Origin: Viridibacterium sediminicola
GTDB taxonomy: Bacteria > Pseudomonadota > Gammaproteobacteria > Burkholderiales > Rhodocyclaceae
Direction of reading: 5' to 3'
Length of the DNA: 64,000 bases
Assembly: GCF_039631295.1 (NCBI RefSeq)
Contig: NZ_JBDIVE010000004.1
Location: 1 to 64,000, forward strand
The notes beneath the pieces were generated by a model that had not been told where the DNA came from, made no database searches, and saw only the letters and a list, made by a program, of their open reading frames with translations. This document shows positions 15,510-24,525 of the stretch, piece after piece. The position numbers and the translations under genes are program-made. The first letter of the stretch is position 1; each line of letters begins with the position of its first letter.

Positions 15510-16430
15510 ATGCAACCCAGCAGACTCCCCGCCGCGCTCGTGGTCAGCGCCATCGCTCCGCTCGCAGCCCTGGCAGGCAATAGTGCCCAGGCAGCAGCTC
15601 TCGACTTCAAGAATGTCGCCACCAATATTCAATATGCCTACGCGCTGGATTCCAGCGAAGACAAGGCGCTGGGCTATGGCGCCGCAAGCAGCAAGCTGAG
15701 AACCTTCCGCTTCCACCATGAGGACTCGTGGCGCTTCGGCAACAACTCCTTCCTCTACGACTACCTCAAGAGCGACAAGGCGCTGGGCGGCGAAGTGTTC
15801 GGCCCGAACAAACCGGCCAATTTCGCTTACGGCGATGGCAGTGGTACCTATTTCTGGGTCGCCGAATCGGAACTGCTGGGCAGCAAAGTCTTCGGCCTGG
15901 AAGAAGGCAAGGGCTTGCTCAAGGACATCGGCTTGTCAGCCCGCGTCGAGCGTGGCGGCTACTACAAGTTCCATGCCTTCGAGTACGGCCCGCGCGTGCA
16001 CCTGAATGTGCCTGGGCTGGATGTCTTCAAGCTGGCGCTGTGGCGCCGTGAAAAGTCCGACATCTCGGGCTCCGCCGGCAAGGGTGGCTTCGATGTCGGC
16101 ACACGTCGCGATTATCGCGACAGCTGGCTGGTCGGCGCCGACCTGAAAACTTCGTGGCAGATGTTCGGCTACAAGTGGACCTCGCAAACCTTCATCCGCT
16201 ACCAGATCGGCCGTGGTGGCAAGGCTGCCGCAACGGGCGACGAGAACATCAATGGCATTCCGTCACGCGTGTGGATCGAACCCGATGTGTTCATGGAACT
16301 GAACCCGCACCTTGCCATCGGCCTGCGCGACTACTACCTGCGCCAGAGCGACGCCATCGACAACGGCTACAGCACCGCGGGCACCAAGGCGCACCACGTG
16401 CCGCAGATCGTGCTCAAGGCCAGCTTCTGA
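15510..16430 (+). CDS. Outer-membrane channel, nucleoside-specific Tsx-like
   Basis: The 306-aa protein has a signal peptide (LVVSAIAPLAALAGNSAQAA) and a beta-barrel pattern ending in phenylalanine (VPQIVLKASF). Features such as FHHEDSWRFGNNSFLYDYL, YGDGSGTYFWVAESELLG and FMELNPHLAIGLRDYYLRQ match the Tsx-like (OmpK) channel family. In catabolic operons such channels let the aromatic substrate into the periplasm for the ABC importer encoded downstream. Nucleoside uptake is the classical role and is less likely here. Confidence 0.85.
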   Translation: MQPSRLPAALVVSAIAPLAALAGNSAQAAALDFKNVATNIQYAYALDSSEDKALGYGAASSKLRTFRFHHEDSWRFGNNSFLYDYLKSDKALGGEVFGPNKPANFAYGDGSGTYFWVAESELLGSKVFGLEEGKGLLKDIGLSARVERGGYYKFHAFEYGPRVHLNVPGLDVFKLALWRREKSDISGSAGKGGFDVGTRRDYRDSWLVGADLKTSWQMFGYKWTSQTFIRYQIGRGGKAAATGDENINGIPSRVWIEPDVFMELNPHLAIGLRDYYLRQSDAIDNGYSTAGTKAHHVPQIVLKASF

Positions 16431-16460
16431 GCGCTCCCAATCCTGATTAGCGAGGCCAGC

Positions 16461-17735
16461 ATGAAACCCATCAAGTCCGTCCATCGTCGCCAGCTCTTGC
16501 AAGGCTTGTCGGCCGCCGCGCTGTCGCTGACGCTGCCGCGCATGGCCAGTGCGCAGAGCAAGGTGATCCGCATCGGCTACGTCTCACCGCAAACCGGCCC
16601 GCTGGCCGCGTTCGGCGAGACCGACAACTTCACCCTGGCGCAGGTGCGCGAAGCGCTCAAGGCAGGCATCAAGATCGGCAATCAAACGTATGCCGTCGAG
16701 ATCATCGTCAAGGACAGCCAGTCCAACCCGAATCGTGCCGCCGAAGTGGCGATGGACCTGATCAACAAGAGCAAGGTCCAGCTGATGCTCTGCGCGGCCA
16801 CGCCGGATACCGTCAATCCGGTCAGCGATCAGTGCGAGCTGGCCGAAGTGCCCTGCGTGTCGACGGCCTCGCCCTGGGAGTCCTGGTACTTTGGCCGTGG
16901 TGGTACGCCGGCCAAAGGTTTCGACTGGACCTATCACTTCTTCTTCGGCCTGGGCGATGGCATCGCGGCCTACACCGCGCTGTGGCAGAAGCTGCCAACC
17001 AATAAGGTGGTCGGTCTGCTGTGTCCGAATGATGCCGATGGCGAGGCCTGGGCCGACAAGCAGCACGGTTTGCCGCCGGCCCTGCAGAAGCAGGGTTACA
17101 AACTTGTCGATCTGGGCCGCTTCCAGTCCGGCAGCGACAACTACACGGCGCAGATCACGGCCTTCAAGAAAGCCGGTGTGGAGATCGTCAGCGGCGTGCT
17201 CAATCCGCCGGATTTCACGACCTTCTGGAATCAGGCACGACAGCAGGGCTTCAAGCCGAAGATTGTGACGGTGGCCAAGGCGATGGTGTTTCCGCAAGCG
17301 GTCGACAACCTCGGCACCGCCGGTGATGGCGTAACCGCCGAGGTGGTGTGGTCACCTTATCACCCCTTCAAATCCTCCCTCACCGGGGCCAGCTCGGCGC
17401 AAGTGGCCGAAGCCTGGGAAGGGCGTGCGAAGAAACAATGGACGCCGCCGCTGGGCTGGATTCATGCGCTGTTCGAGGTCGGCATCGACGCACTGCGGCG
17501 CAGTGGCGACCCCTTCAAAGCGGCCGCCGTGCGCGATGCGATCAAGGCGACCAAGCTGCAAACCCTGGCTGGCGCGGTCAATTTCACCAACGGGCCGATG
17601 AAGAACGTGTCCTCGATTCCGCTGGTGACCGGGCAGTGGAAATCCGGCGGCAAGTTCAAGCATGACATCGAGATTGTCTCCAATGAATCTGCGCCTGCAG
17701 TCGGTCTGACCGGCAAGCTGCGTGCCTTGAGCTGA
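16461..17735 (+). CDS. ABC importer substrate-binding protein, LivK-like
   Basis: The 424-aa protein has a twin-arginine-like leader (HRRQLLQGLSAAALSLTLPR, cleavage after ASAQ) and a type I periplasmic-binding fold: IRIGYVSPQTGPLAAFGETD, KDSQSNPNRAAEVAMDLI, CVSTASPWESWYFG. This is the branched-chain-amino-acid type family, whose catabolic members often bind aromatic acids. It leads the importer genes 17.7-21.0 kb and is preceded by the outer-membrane channel, so it probably captures the pathway substrate. Confidence 0.9.
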   Translation: MKPIKSVHRRQLLQGLSAAALSLTLPRMASAQSKVIRIGYVSPQTGPLAAFGETDNFTLAQVREALKAGIKIGNQTYAVEIIVKDSQSNPNRAAEVAMDLINKSKVQLMLCAATPDTVNPVSDQCELAEVPCVSTASPWESWYFGRGGTPAKGFDWTYHFFFGLGDGIAAYTALWQKLPTNKVVGLLCPNDADGEAWADKQHGLPPALQKQGYKLVDLGRFQSGSDNYTAQITAFKKAGVEIVSGVLNPPDFTTFWNQARQQGFKPKIVTVAKAMVFPQAVDNLGTAGDGVTAEVVWSPYHPFKSSLTGASSAQVAEAWEGRAKKQWTPPLGWIHALFEVGIDALRRSGDPFKAAAVRDAIKATKLQTLAGAVNFTNGPMKNVSSIPLVTGQWKSGGKFKHDIEIVSNESAPAVGLTGKLRALS

Positions 17736-17752
17736 GCGGAACGGAGTCTGTT

Positions 17753-18472
17753 ATGGCCGGCTTGCAGCTGGAGGGACTGCACAAGTCCTACGGAGCGCTC
17801 AAGGTGACGGACGATTTGAGCTTCTCGCTCGAATTCGGCCGCACGCTCGGGGTGATCGGGCCGAACGGTGCGGGTAAAAGCACCTTGTTTAATCTGATCA
17901 CCGGCGTCGTGCCGCCTGATGCCGGCCGCATCATTTTTGACGGGCAGGACATTACGCGGCGCCCGGCGACACAGCGCGCGCGCATCGGCATCTGCCGCTC
18001 CTACCAGGTGCCGCAGCCCTTCAACAACATGAGCGTGTTCGAGAACCTGCTGGTGGGTGCCAGCTTCGCTGCCGGCATGTCCGAACGCGAAGCGCGCACG
18101 CACTGTGCGCAGATCCTCGAACAAACCGGTTTGCTCGCGCGCGCCAATGAACCGGCCGGGCAGCTGCGTCTGCTCGACCGCAAGCGGCTCGAAATGGCGC
18201 GCGCGCTGGCGGCCAAACCGCGCCTGCTGCTGCTCGATGAGATCGCTGGCGGACTGACCGACGATGAATGCCAGTCCTTGTTGCAACTGATCCGCAGCAT
18301 TCACGCGCAAGGCGTGGCGATCATCTGGATCGAACATGTGGTGCACGTGCTGACCTCCTTCGTCGACCGCTTGCTGGTGTTGAACTTCGGCGCAAAACTG
18401 GCCGACGGCACACCCGACGCGGTGATGGCCGATGCCGAAGTGCAGCGCGTTTACATGGGGCTTGAAGCATGA
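17753..18472 (+). CDS. ABC importer ATP-binding protein, LivG-like
   Basis: The 239-aa ATPase has Walker A GPNGAGKST, Q-loop region YQVPQPFNNMSVFENLL, Walker B LLLLDEIAGGL and H-loop IWIEHVVHV. The ABC signature is unusual: where LivG has a motif such as LPYGQQRRLE this protein reads GQLRLLDRKRLEMARAL, with no SGGQ or YGQ core. Some LivG relatives share a degenerate signature, so it may still work in a heterodimer with the LivF-like subunit. It overlaps the LivF-like start by 4 nt. Confidence 0.9.
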   Translation: MAGLQLEGLHKSYGALKVTDDLSFSLEFGRTLGVIGPNGAGKSTLFNLITGVVPPDAGRIIFDGQDITRRPATQRARIGICRSYQVPQPFNNMSVFENLLVGASFAAGMSEREARTHCAQILEQTGLLARANEPAGQLRLLDRKRLEMARALAAKPRLLLLDEIAGGLTDDECQSLLQLIRSIHAQGVAIIWIEHVVHVLTSFVDRLLVLNFGAKLADGTPDAVMADAEVQRVYMGLEA

Positions 18473-19179
18473 GTGCATGGGCGCTTGAAACACGCGGGCT
18501 ATGTGCATGGCATCGCGATCTGCAAGTGTTGTTCGATGTTGACATCCAGGTGCCGGAAGCCGCCGTGGTGGCTTTGATCGGCGCCAACGGCGCAGGCAAA
18601 TCCAGCCTGCTCGACAGCCTTGCCGGACTGGTGCGCAGCCGTGGCAGCATCGCGCTCGGCGATACGCCACTGCAGGGGCTGAGCCCGGCACGCATCGCGC
18701 AGCTGGGGCTGGCCCTGGTGCCTGAGGGCCGCCGCCTGTTCCCTTCACTGAGCATCGAAGAAAACCTGCTCATCGGCGCCGCATCAGGGCGCAGCGGGCC
18801 GTGGAATCTGGCGCGCATCTACGCGCTCTTTCCGGTGCTGGCGGAGAAGCGCCACGCGCCCTCACATTCGCTCTCCGGCGGGCAGCAGCAGATGGCCGCC
18901 ATCGGCCGCGGCCTGATGTCCAACCCGCGCGTGCTGATGTGCGACGAGATCTCGCTGGGCTTGTCGCCCGCGGTCGTCAAAGGCATCTACGAGCAACTGG
19001 GCACGATCACCCGCGAAGGCACGGCCATCGTGCTGGTCGAACAAAGCATCGTGCTGGCCATGCAGGCGGCACAACACGTCTATTGCATGCGTGAGGGGCA
19101 GGTCGTGCTGAATGGCGCGCCTGAGGCACTGACACGCGAGCAAATCAGCCAGGCCTATTTCGGAGCGCACCATGAGTGA
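18469..19179 (+). CDS. ABC importer ATP-binding protein, LivF-like
   Basis: The 236-aa ATPase has Walker A GANGAGKSS, an intact signature LSGGQQQMAAIGRGL, Walker B VLMCDEISLGL and H-loop VEQSIVLAM. It is the canonical half of the ATPase pair and could compensate for the odd signature of its partner. The start lies within the LivG-like stop (ATGA) and its end overlaps the permease start by 8 nt, giving tight translational coupling. Confidence 0.92.
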   Translation: MSAWALETRGLCAWHRDLQVLFDVDIQVPEAAVVALIGANGAGKSSLLDSLAGLVRSRGSIALGDTPLQGLSPARIAQLGLALVPEGRRLFPSLSIEENLLIGAASGRSGPWNLARIYALFPVLAEKRHAPSHSLSGGQQQMAAIGRGLMSNPRVLMCDEISLGLSPAVVKGIYEQLGTITREGTAIVLVEQSIVLAMQAAQHVYCMREGQVVLNGAPEALTREQISQAYFGAHHE

Positions 19180-20038
19180 TTGGTTGGGAATCGTGGTGCA
19201 AGGCATCCTCACCGGAGGACTCTATGCCTTGTTCGCCGCCGGTTTGTCGATGAGCTTCGGCATCCTGCGCATCGTCAATCTGGCCCATGGTGATCTGATC
19301 GTGCTGGCCTGCTTCGTCGCCTTGATGGTGGTGGAAACACTCGGCCTGCCGGCGCTGACAAGCTTCATCTTCGTCGTACCGGCAATGTTCGCGCTCGGCT
19401 ACGCGCTGCAACAGGGCTTGCTGAACCGTGTCATCGGCAATGGCGAGCTGCCCCCGCTGCTGACGACGTTCGGGCTGTCCATCGTCATCCAGAACAGCTT
19501 GCTCGAACTGTTCAGTGCTGACAATCGCAAACTGCAAGCCGGTGCCATCGAAGTACAGAGCCTCGATCTGCTGCCGGGCGTCACGGTGGGCTGGCTGCCC
19601 CTGCTGATGTTCCTCTGCGCCGTCGTGCTGCTGGCACTGCTGCATGCACTGTTCTTCCGTACCCGCCTGGGGCGCGCCTTCCGCGCCGCCGCCGATGACC
19701 CGCGCACACTCTCGCACATGGGCTACGAGCCCAAGCGCATCTATGCCTTGGCCATGGGTACAGCGATGGCGGTGTGCGCAGTCGCCGCCGTGTTCATGGC
19801 AGTGCGCACGCAATTCACCCCGCTGTCCGGGCCGGCACGCCTGCTGTTCGCCTTTGAGGCGGTGATCATCGGCGGCATGGGTTCGATCTGGGGCACCTTC
19901 CTCGGTGCGCTGCTGCTCGGTGTGGCGCAGGCCGTGGGCGCCGCACTCGACCCCGTGCTGGAGACTCTGGCAGGCCATGTGCTGTTTTTCATCCTGCTCC
20001 TGCTACGCCCGCAAGGCTTGATTGCCAAAGGTAAATGA
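19172..20038 (+). CDS. ABC importer permease, LivH-like
   Basis: The 288-aa membrane protein has about eight hydrophobic segments and LivH-type motifs: QGILTGGLYALFAAGLSMSF near the N-terminus, GELPPLLTTFGLSIVIQN, RAAADDPRTLSHMGYEPKR (the cytoplasmic coupling region) and FEAVIIGGMGSIWGTFLG near the end. It forms the transmembrane path with the LivM-like permease. Confidence 0.93.
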   Translation: MSDWLGIVVQGILTGGLYALFAAGLSMSFGILRIVNLAHGDLIVLACFVALMVVETLGLPALTSFIFVVPAMFALGYALQQGLLNRVIGNGELPPLLTTFGLSIVIQNSLLELFSADNRKLQAGAIEVQSLDLLPGVTVGWLPLLMFLCAVVLLALLHALFFRTRLGRAFRAAADDPRTLSHMGYEPKRIYALAMGTAMAVCAVAAVFMAVRTQFTPLSGPARLLFAFEAVIIGGMGSIWGTFLGALLLGVAQAVGAALDPVLETLAGHVLFFILLLLRPQGLIAKGK

Positions 20039-20042
20039 AGTG

Positions 20043-21038
20043 ATGAACCCTGATCGCTCCGCTGCCACGCGCAGCCTCGTCGCAGGCGGCTGTTGCTTCC
20101 TGCTGTGCATCGTGCTCGGCCTCGCCCCCTGGTGGCTGGAACGCGCCAGCTTGTTGCGCGCGGTCGAGTTTGCGTACTACATCGCCCTCGCCCAGATGTG
20201 GAACCTGCTCGCCGGATATGCCGGATTGATGTCCATCGGGCAACAGATGTTCGTCGGTATCGGCGCCTATGTTCTGTACGCCATGGTCATCAAGCTCGGC
20301 TGGGGCGTGCTGCCTGCGCTCCTGCTGGCCGGCAGCGCTGCTCTCGTCATCGCCCTGCCCGCGGCCTTGCTGCTGTTCCGCCTGCGCGGCGCACAGTTCG
20401 CGATTGGCTCCTGGGTGCTGGCCGAGAGCGTGATGCTGCTGGTGACCCGCAGTGAAGATCTGGGCGGCGCCTCTGGTCTCAGCCTGCCCGCGACAGCAGT
20501 GCGCGCCATGGCCGCCTCGGCCGACGAGCGAATCCAGCTCATCTGGTGGCTGGCCCTGCTGCTGGCCATAGGCAGCACCTTGCTGGTGTTCCTGTGGCTG
20601 CGCTCACGCCAGGGGCTGGCCCTCACCGCGCTGCGCGACAACGAGACCGCCGCTGCGGGCCTCGGCGTTGACACCCGTCGCGTGAAATTCGCGGTCTATC
20701 TCGCCGTGGCCGGCATGAGTGGCCTGATCGGCGCGCTGATCTTCCTCAACAAGCTGCGCATCTCGCCCGGTGCGGCTTTCAGCATGAGCGACTGGACCGC
20801 CAGCGTGATCTTCATTGTAGTCATCGGCGGCATTGGCAGCATCGAAGGTCCGCTGCTCGGCGCGCTGATCTTCTTCGCCTTGCGCGAGGTGTTCGCCGCC
20901 TACGGCGCCTGGTACCAGATCCTGCTCGGTGCGACCGCCATCCTGGTGATGATCAAAGCGCCACGGGGTGTGTGGGGACTGCTGTCAGCACGCTGGGGCT
21001 GGTCCTGGTTGAGCGTACGGCGATTGCTGAAGAACTGA
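20043..21038 (+). CDS. ABC importer permease, LivM-like
   Basis: The 331-aa membrane protein has about nine hydrophobic segments with LivM motifs: YYIALAQMWNLLAGYAGLMS, GQQMFVGIGAYVLY, LRDNETAAAGLGVDTRRVKF (coupling region) and FIVVIGGIGSIEGPLLGAL. I take the start at 20043, 4 nt after the LivH-like stop; an in-frame ATG at 20022 lies inside that gene. It is the last gene of the catabolic/importer block; the following LysR gene is convergent. Confidence 0.93.
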   Translation: MNPDRSAATRSLVAGGCCFLLCIVLGLAPWWLERASLLRAVEFAYYIALAQMWNLLAGYAGLMSIGQQMFVGIGAYVLYAMVIKLGWGVLPALLLAGSAALVIALPAALLLFRLRGAQFAIGSWVLAESVMLLVTRSEDLGGASGLSLPATAVRAMAASADERIQLIWWLALLLAIGSTLLVFLWLRSRQGLALTALRDNETAAAGLGVDTRRVKFAVYLAVAGMSGLIGALIFLNKLRISPGAAFSMSDWTASVIFIVVIGGIGSIEGPLLGALIFFALREVFAAYGAWYQILLGATAILVMIKAPRGVWGLLSARWGWSWLSVRRLLKN

Positions 21039-21116
21039 TTTTCGCGCGCACACTGGCCACGGTGGCCAGCGCTTGATGCTGGCGTGTCGCCAGACCGCCA
21101 TTCACTCGACGCGGCT

Positions 21117-22010
21117 TCACTCATGCACTGCCAGATGGCCGATGAAGTGGCGTGCGAAGTCGTCGAGCACCTTGGCGCGTGGCTGGTCGGCGCGAAAAGC
21201 CAGGCCGAAGGTGTAGGCGATGCGCGGGCGGAAGGGCCGGCAGACAATCGGCAGATGACTGAAGTGCGAGGCGAGCAGCGAGTTGATGATGGAGATGCCG
21301 AGGCCTTCCGCGACAAAGCCGCAGGCGGCGCCGGCCGAATGCACTTCGATGCGCACCTTGGGGATGAACTGCGCGGCGCGGAAGGCCAGATCCAGCTCGG
21401 TGCGCAGGGCGCGCTGGCGGCCGAGCAGGACCAGCGGTTCCTTGCGCAGATCATCGAGCGTGATCTGCGCGCGGGCACTGAGCGGGTGATCGAGGGGCAG
21501 GACGCAGACCGCTTCGCTGACCAGCGTGTGCACGATGTCGAAGTCGGCCAGCGCACTGGGCACGCGCACGAAGCCGATGTCGGCCGAGCCGTCGAGCACC
21601 GCGCGCTCGATGGCTTCGTAGGAGCCGGAAACGATCTCGACCACGGTATTGGCGTGCTCGGCGATGAAGTCCGCCACCACGCGCGGCATCAGCTGCTGCG
21701 CCATGCTGATCGGCACGCCAACCTTGATCAGGGTCTTGCGGATGCCGCCGACGCGCAGGGCATCGGCCAGGCGTTGCACGCGCTGCACTTCTTCGACCAC
21801 ACGATTGATCTGCGCCAGCAATTCCTCGGCGTCTGGCGTGGCCAGCAAGCGCCCCTTGCGCCGCACGAACAGCGACAGGCCCAGCGATTCCTCAAGCTGC
21901 GTCAGCAGGCGACTGGTGGCTGACTGCGAGAGGCCCAGCCGGGCCGCCGCCGCAATCGTCGAACCGCTGGCCATGATCGCCTGGAAGGCCTCGAACTGCT
22001 TGAGATTCAT
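21117..22010 (-). CDS. LysR-type regulator
   Basis: The 297-aa regulator starts at the conserved MNLKQFEAFQAIMASGSTIA with the recognition helix ARLGLSQSATSRLLTQLEE. The start at 22010 replaces a longer frame from 22049 because the LysR fold begins there. The effector domain is complete. Its targets are unclear: it is convergent with the importer operon and codirectional with, 77 nt downstream of, the CapA-like gene. Confidence 0.9.
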   Translation of the reverse strand: MNLKQFEAFQAIMASGSTIAAAARLGLSQSATSRLLTQLEESLGLSLFVRRKGRLLATPDAEELLAQINRVVEEVQRVQRLADALRVGGIRKTLIKVGVPISMAQQLMPRVVADFIAEHANTVVEIVSGSYEAIERAVLDGSADIGFVRVPSALADFDIVHTLVSEAVCVLPLDHPLSARAQITLDDLRKEPLVLLGRQRALRTELDLAFRAAQFIPKVRIEVHSAGAACGFVAEGLGISIINSLLASHFSHLPIVCRPFRPRIAYTFGLAFRADQPRAKVLDDFARHFIGHLAVHE

Positions 22011-22087
22011 TGCGCGATGCTCCTCGATACAGCCGTGTCCGAAAGGCACTTAGTATCACGAAACGCCGCGCACTGCAGGCGGCCTGA

Positions 22088-23491
22088 TCAGCAGCGAATG
22101 AGGCCGAGGCCTGCGGTGATCTCGATCTCGGTGCCGAACGGGGCGGACAGTCGCTGCAAGCGCTGCAGGATGCGCTGCGCGTCTTCGCCCTGAGCCAGAC
22201 GCGGGATGCCGCGATCGGCATCGCGCTCGTTTTGCCAGTGCATCTCGACCGGGTGCAACTCGATCGCCTGCAGCCTGCCGTTGGCCTGATAGCGATTGAT
22301 GGCGATCACGCTCTCGTACCAGATCTGTTCCTTGAACACGCCATGCACGCGGCGATGTTCCATGAACTCCGCCTCGGTCATGCTGCCCGGTTCGAGCTTG
22401 TCCTTGTCGTATTCATCGCGGGTAATCGGGAACTGCTGGTTCTCCATGAAGAAGAAGTTGCCCAGCGAGTAGTAGATCGGCCGCCCCTGGTAGATCTCGA
22501 TGCCGCGCAGCTGATGCGGGCCGTGGCCGATCACCGCATCGGCGCCCTGATCGATGGCCTCGCGGGCGATCAGCGGCATGAAGTCGGGCGGCGTTTCGCT
22601 GAAATTGCCCGGCTCATGCGTGTGCAGCGAAAACACCGCAAAGTCGCTGCTCTGCTTGGCCTGGCGGATGTTGTGGAGGATGCGCCGGCGGTCCGCTTCG
22701 TTGAGGCTGAAGCTGAAGGCGACGTCCTGATCCAGATCGGCGCGGGCACGGTACTTGGTGTCGAACAGGCTCACCACCTGGTTGCGCGCGTCGGCGGCGA
22801 GGATGGAGCGCCGCATCATGCCCTTGGGCAAGGCGTCGCGCAGCGCGGCAAGCTGTTGCAGGCGCTGTTCGGAGACCAGCACGTAACGCGTGCTGCGCAA
22901 GGCGTTGAGGCCGGGGCGCCCGGGAATCTGGCCGAGCGGGTCGATGGCGCGCGCATCGGCCTCGAAGCGCGAAGCTGCGGCGACCAGGCTGACGCGCCCG
23001 GCGGCGGTGCTGAGGATCGCCGGCGCGCTGGCCTGCGCAAGCGTCTCGCCGGTGCCGGCCTGGACGATGCCTGCCGCGCGGAACAGCGCATCGGTGCTGC
23101 GCAGGCCCGCCACGCCCCAGTCGGTGCTGTGATTGTTGGCGCGGCTGAGCAGCGTGAAGCCCATCTTGCGCAGATCTTCAGCCACCGCAGGCGTGCTGAT
23201 CAGCCACGAGCCGCCCGACAGCGCGGCGGGGCTGCCGCCGAATTGCTGCAGGTCGATGGCCGTGCCTTCAAAATTGCCAAAACAGGCATCGGCGTTCTGC
23301 AGCAAGGCCAGCAGATCGGGCGAGCGGCGCGCCAGACGGGCGTGGATCGCATCGGAGATGATCAGGTCGCCGACCGCGCTGAGCGTGAAGCCGGCAGCTA
23401 CGTTGGCATCGCGCCAATTAGGCGCGAGCTCGCCCGGCGCGCCGGGCTGGCTGGAGTGTTGAGTCTGGGTCTGAGTCTGAGTATCAGCCAT
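22088..23491 (-). CDS. CapA-like metallophosphatase-fold protein
   Basis: The 467-aa protein matches the CapA/PgsA family: AVGDLIISDAIHARL (first metal motif), NFEGTAIDL, SRANNHSTDWGVAGLRS (NH motif), VFSLHTHEPGN and GADAVIGHGPHQLRGIEIYQ. Typical CapA proteins take part in polyglutamate capsule synthesis, but this copy has no signal peptide or membrane anchor: the N-terminus MADTQTQTQTQ is polar. It may act in the cytoplasm, for example as an amide or peptide hydrolase working with the neighbouring serine hydrolase. The start at 23491 overlaps the stop of that gene by 8 nt; the alternative upstream start at 23581 would lie well inside it. Confidence 0.85.
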   Translation of the reverse strand: MADTQTQTQTQHSSQPGAPGELAPNWRDANVAAGFTLSAVGDLIISDAIHARLARRSPDLLALLQNADACFGNFEGTAIDLQQFGGSPAALSGGSWLISTPAVAEDLRKMGFTLLSRANNHSTDWGVAGLRSTDALFRAAGIVQAGTGETLAQASAPAILSTAAGRVSLVAAASRFEADARAIDPLGQIPGRPGLNALRSTRYVLVSEQRLQQLAALRDALPKGMMRRSILAADARNQVVSLFDTKYRARADLDQDVAFSFSLNEADRRRILHNIRQAKQSSDFAVFSLHTHEPGNFSETPPDFMPLIAREAIDQGADAVIGHGPHQLRGIEIYQGRPIYYSLGNFFFMENQQFPITRDEYDKDKLEPGSMTEAEFMEHRRVHGVFKEQIWYESVIAINRYQANGRLQAIELHPVEMHWQNERDADRGIPRLAQGEDAQRILQRLQRLSAPFGTEIEITAGLGLIRC

Positions 23492-24347
23492 GCTGTGCGG
23501 CCTCCACAGCAATGCCGTCCCAGCACGCACGCGCCAGACGGCCCAGGGTTGAGAAGGCAGAGGCGTAGCCGGGCAGGCCATCCGGCATCACCAGCGGCAC
23601 CTGGTCGGTGTAGCCGGTGAAGATGAACAGTGGCTTGCCGTCGCGGAACACGATGCCACCATCCATGCGGCCACGCTTGCCGGTGCCACCCTTGTGCGCC
23701 ACCTTGGCATCGGCTGGCAGCAAGGAGGCCATCTTGGTCCGCAGCTTCTGCCAACTCAGCACCTCGATGGCAAACGCGCATTGCGCCTGCGTGCAGCCGA
23801 GCAGTGGCGCGCCAGCGGGACTCTGCGCACCTTGCAGGATCAGCTCGTAGAGACGGCCCTGATCGCCGGCACTCGTCGTCGTCACTTCCTCCAGCGCGTG
23901 ATCCAGCGGCAGGTCGGGGCGCGGAATGGTGTTGCGGTGCCGGGTATTGTGCAGCCCGGCGCGCTGGCAGAAGTCATTGATTTCGTCGAGGCTGATGCGT
24001 TCGAGCACCATGCGCGTGCACACATTGTCACTGACGATGATCATCTGCACGAGCGCGTCGCGCAGGCTGATGCTGAATCCGGGCGTGAGGTACTTGAAGG
24101 TGCCGGAGACCACGCCTTCGCGCAAGCGCTCCTCGTACAGAATCGGCTCGGCAAGATCCAGCCGACCCTCGCCGACCGCGCGCAGCACCGCCATCAGGAT
24201 CGCCGTCTTGCGCGTGCTGCCCGACGCGAATGGCATATCGCCGTTGCGCTGCAGGATTTCGCCGCTGACCAGATTGCGGACGTACCACGCCGTGGTGTAG
24301 ATCTGCTCGTCGCAAATGCGGTTCAAGCGCAGTGCCAGGTCTTCCAT
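23484..24347 (-). CDS. Class A beta-lactamase-like serine hydrolase, no signal peptide
   Basis: The 287-aa protein has the three active-site motifs of the penicillin-recognising fold: SxxK in SGSTRKTAILM (about residue 43), SDN in IIVSDNVCTRM (about 106) and KGG in VAHKGGTGKRGRMDGG. No signal peptide is present (MEDLALRLNRICDEQIYTTA), so it is likely cytoplasmic and less likely to confer antibiotic resistance. Cytoplasmic relatives hydrolyse amides or esters. It is translationally coupled to the CapA-like gene, suggesting a joint catabolic step. Confidence 0.85.
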   Translation of the reverse strand: MEDLALRLNRICDEQIYTTAWYVRNLVSGEILQRNGDMPFASGSTRKTAILMAVLRAVGEGRLDLAEPILYEERLREGVVSGTFKYLTPGFSISLRDALVQMIIVSDNVCTRMVLERISLDEINDFCQRAGLHNTRHRNTIPRPDLPLDHALEEVTTTSAGDQGRLYELILQGAQSPAGAPLLGCTQAQCAFAIEVLSWQKLRTKMASLLPADAKVAHKGGTGKRGRMDGGIVFRDGKPLFIFTGYTDQVPLVMPDGLPGYASAFSTLGRLARACWDGIAVEAAQHG

Positions 24348-24525
24348 GAGCCCTCCTTCAATCCATCCTGCGCTGCGCAGCTAGACAGCTCAGGATTTGC
24401 CTTTGGCATACACCGGCGCGGCGAGCGCGCGGGTGCATGAACGAAGCCGATCATAGTCAGCCGCGTTTTGGCCGCGCAAGGGTATGCGCGAAATGGATTG
24501 GGCTATGCGCTTTCTGGCGCTGCGC

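Noticed and set aside
22088..23491. Poly-gamma-glutamate capsule synthesis locus
   Set aside because: No capB/capC-type ligase genes are present and the CapA-like protein lacks a membrane anchor.
23484..24347. A resistance beta-lactamase
   Set aside because: There is no signal peptide and its partner is a cytoplasmic CapA-like protein; antibiotic resistance is not supported.
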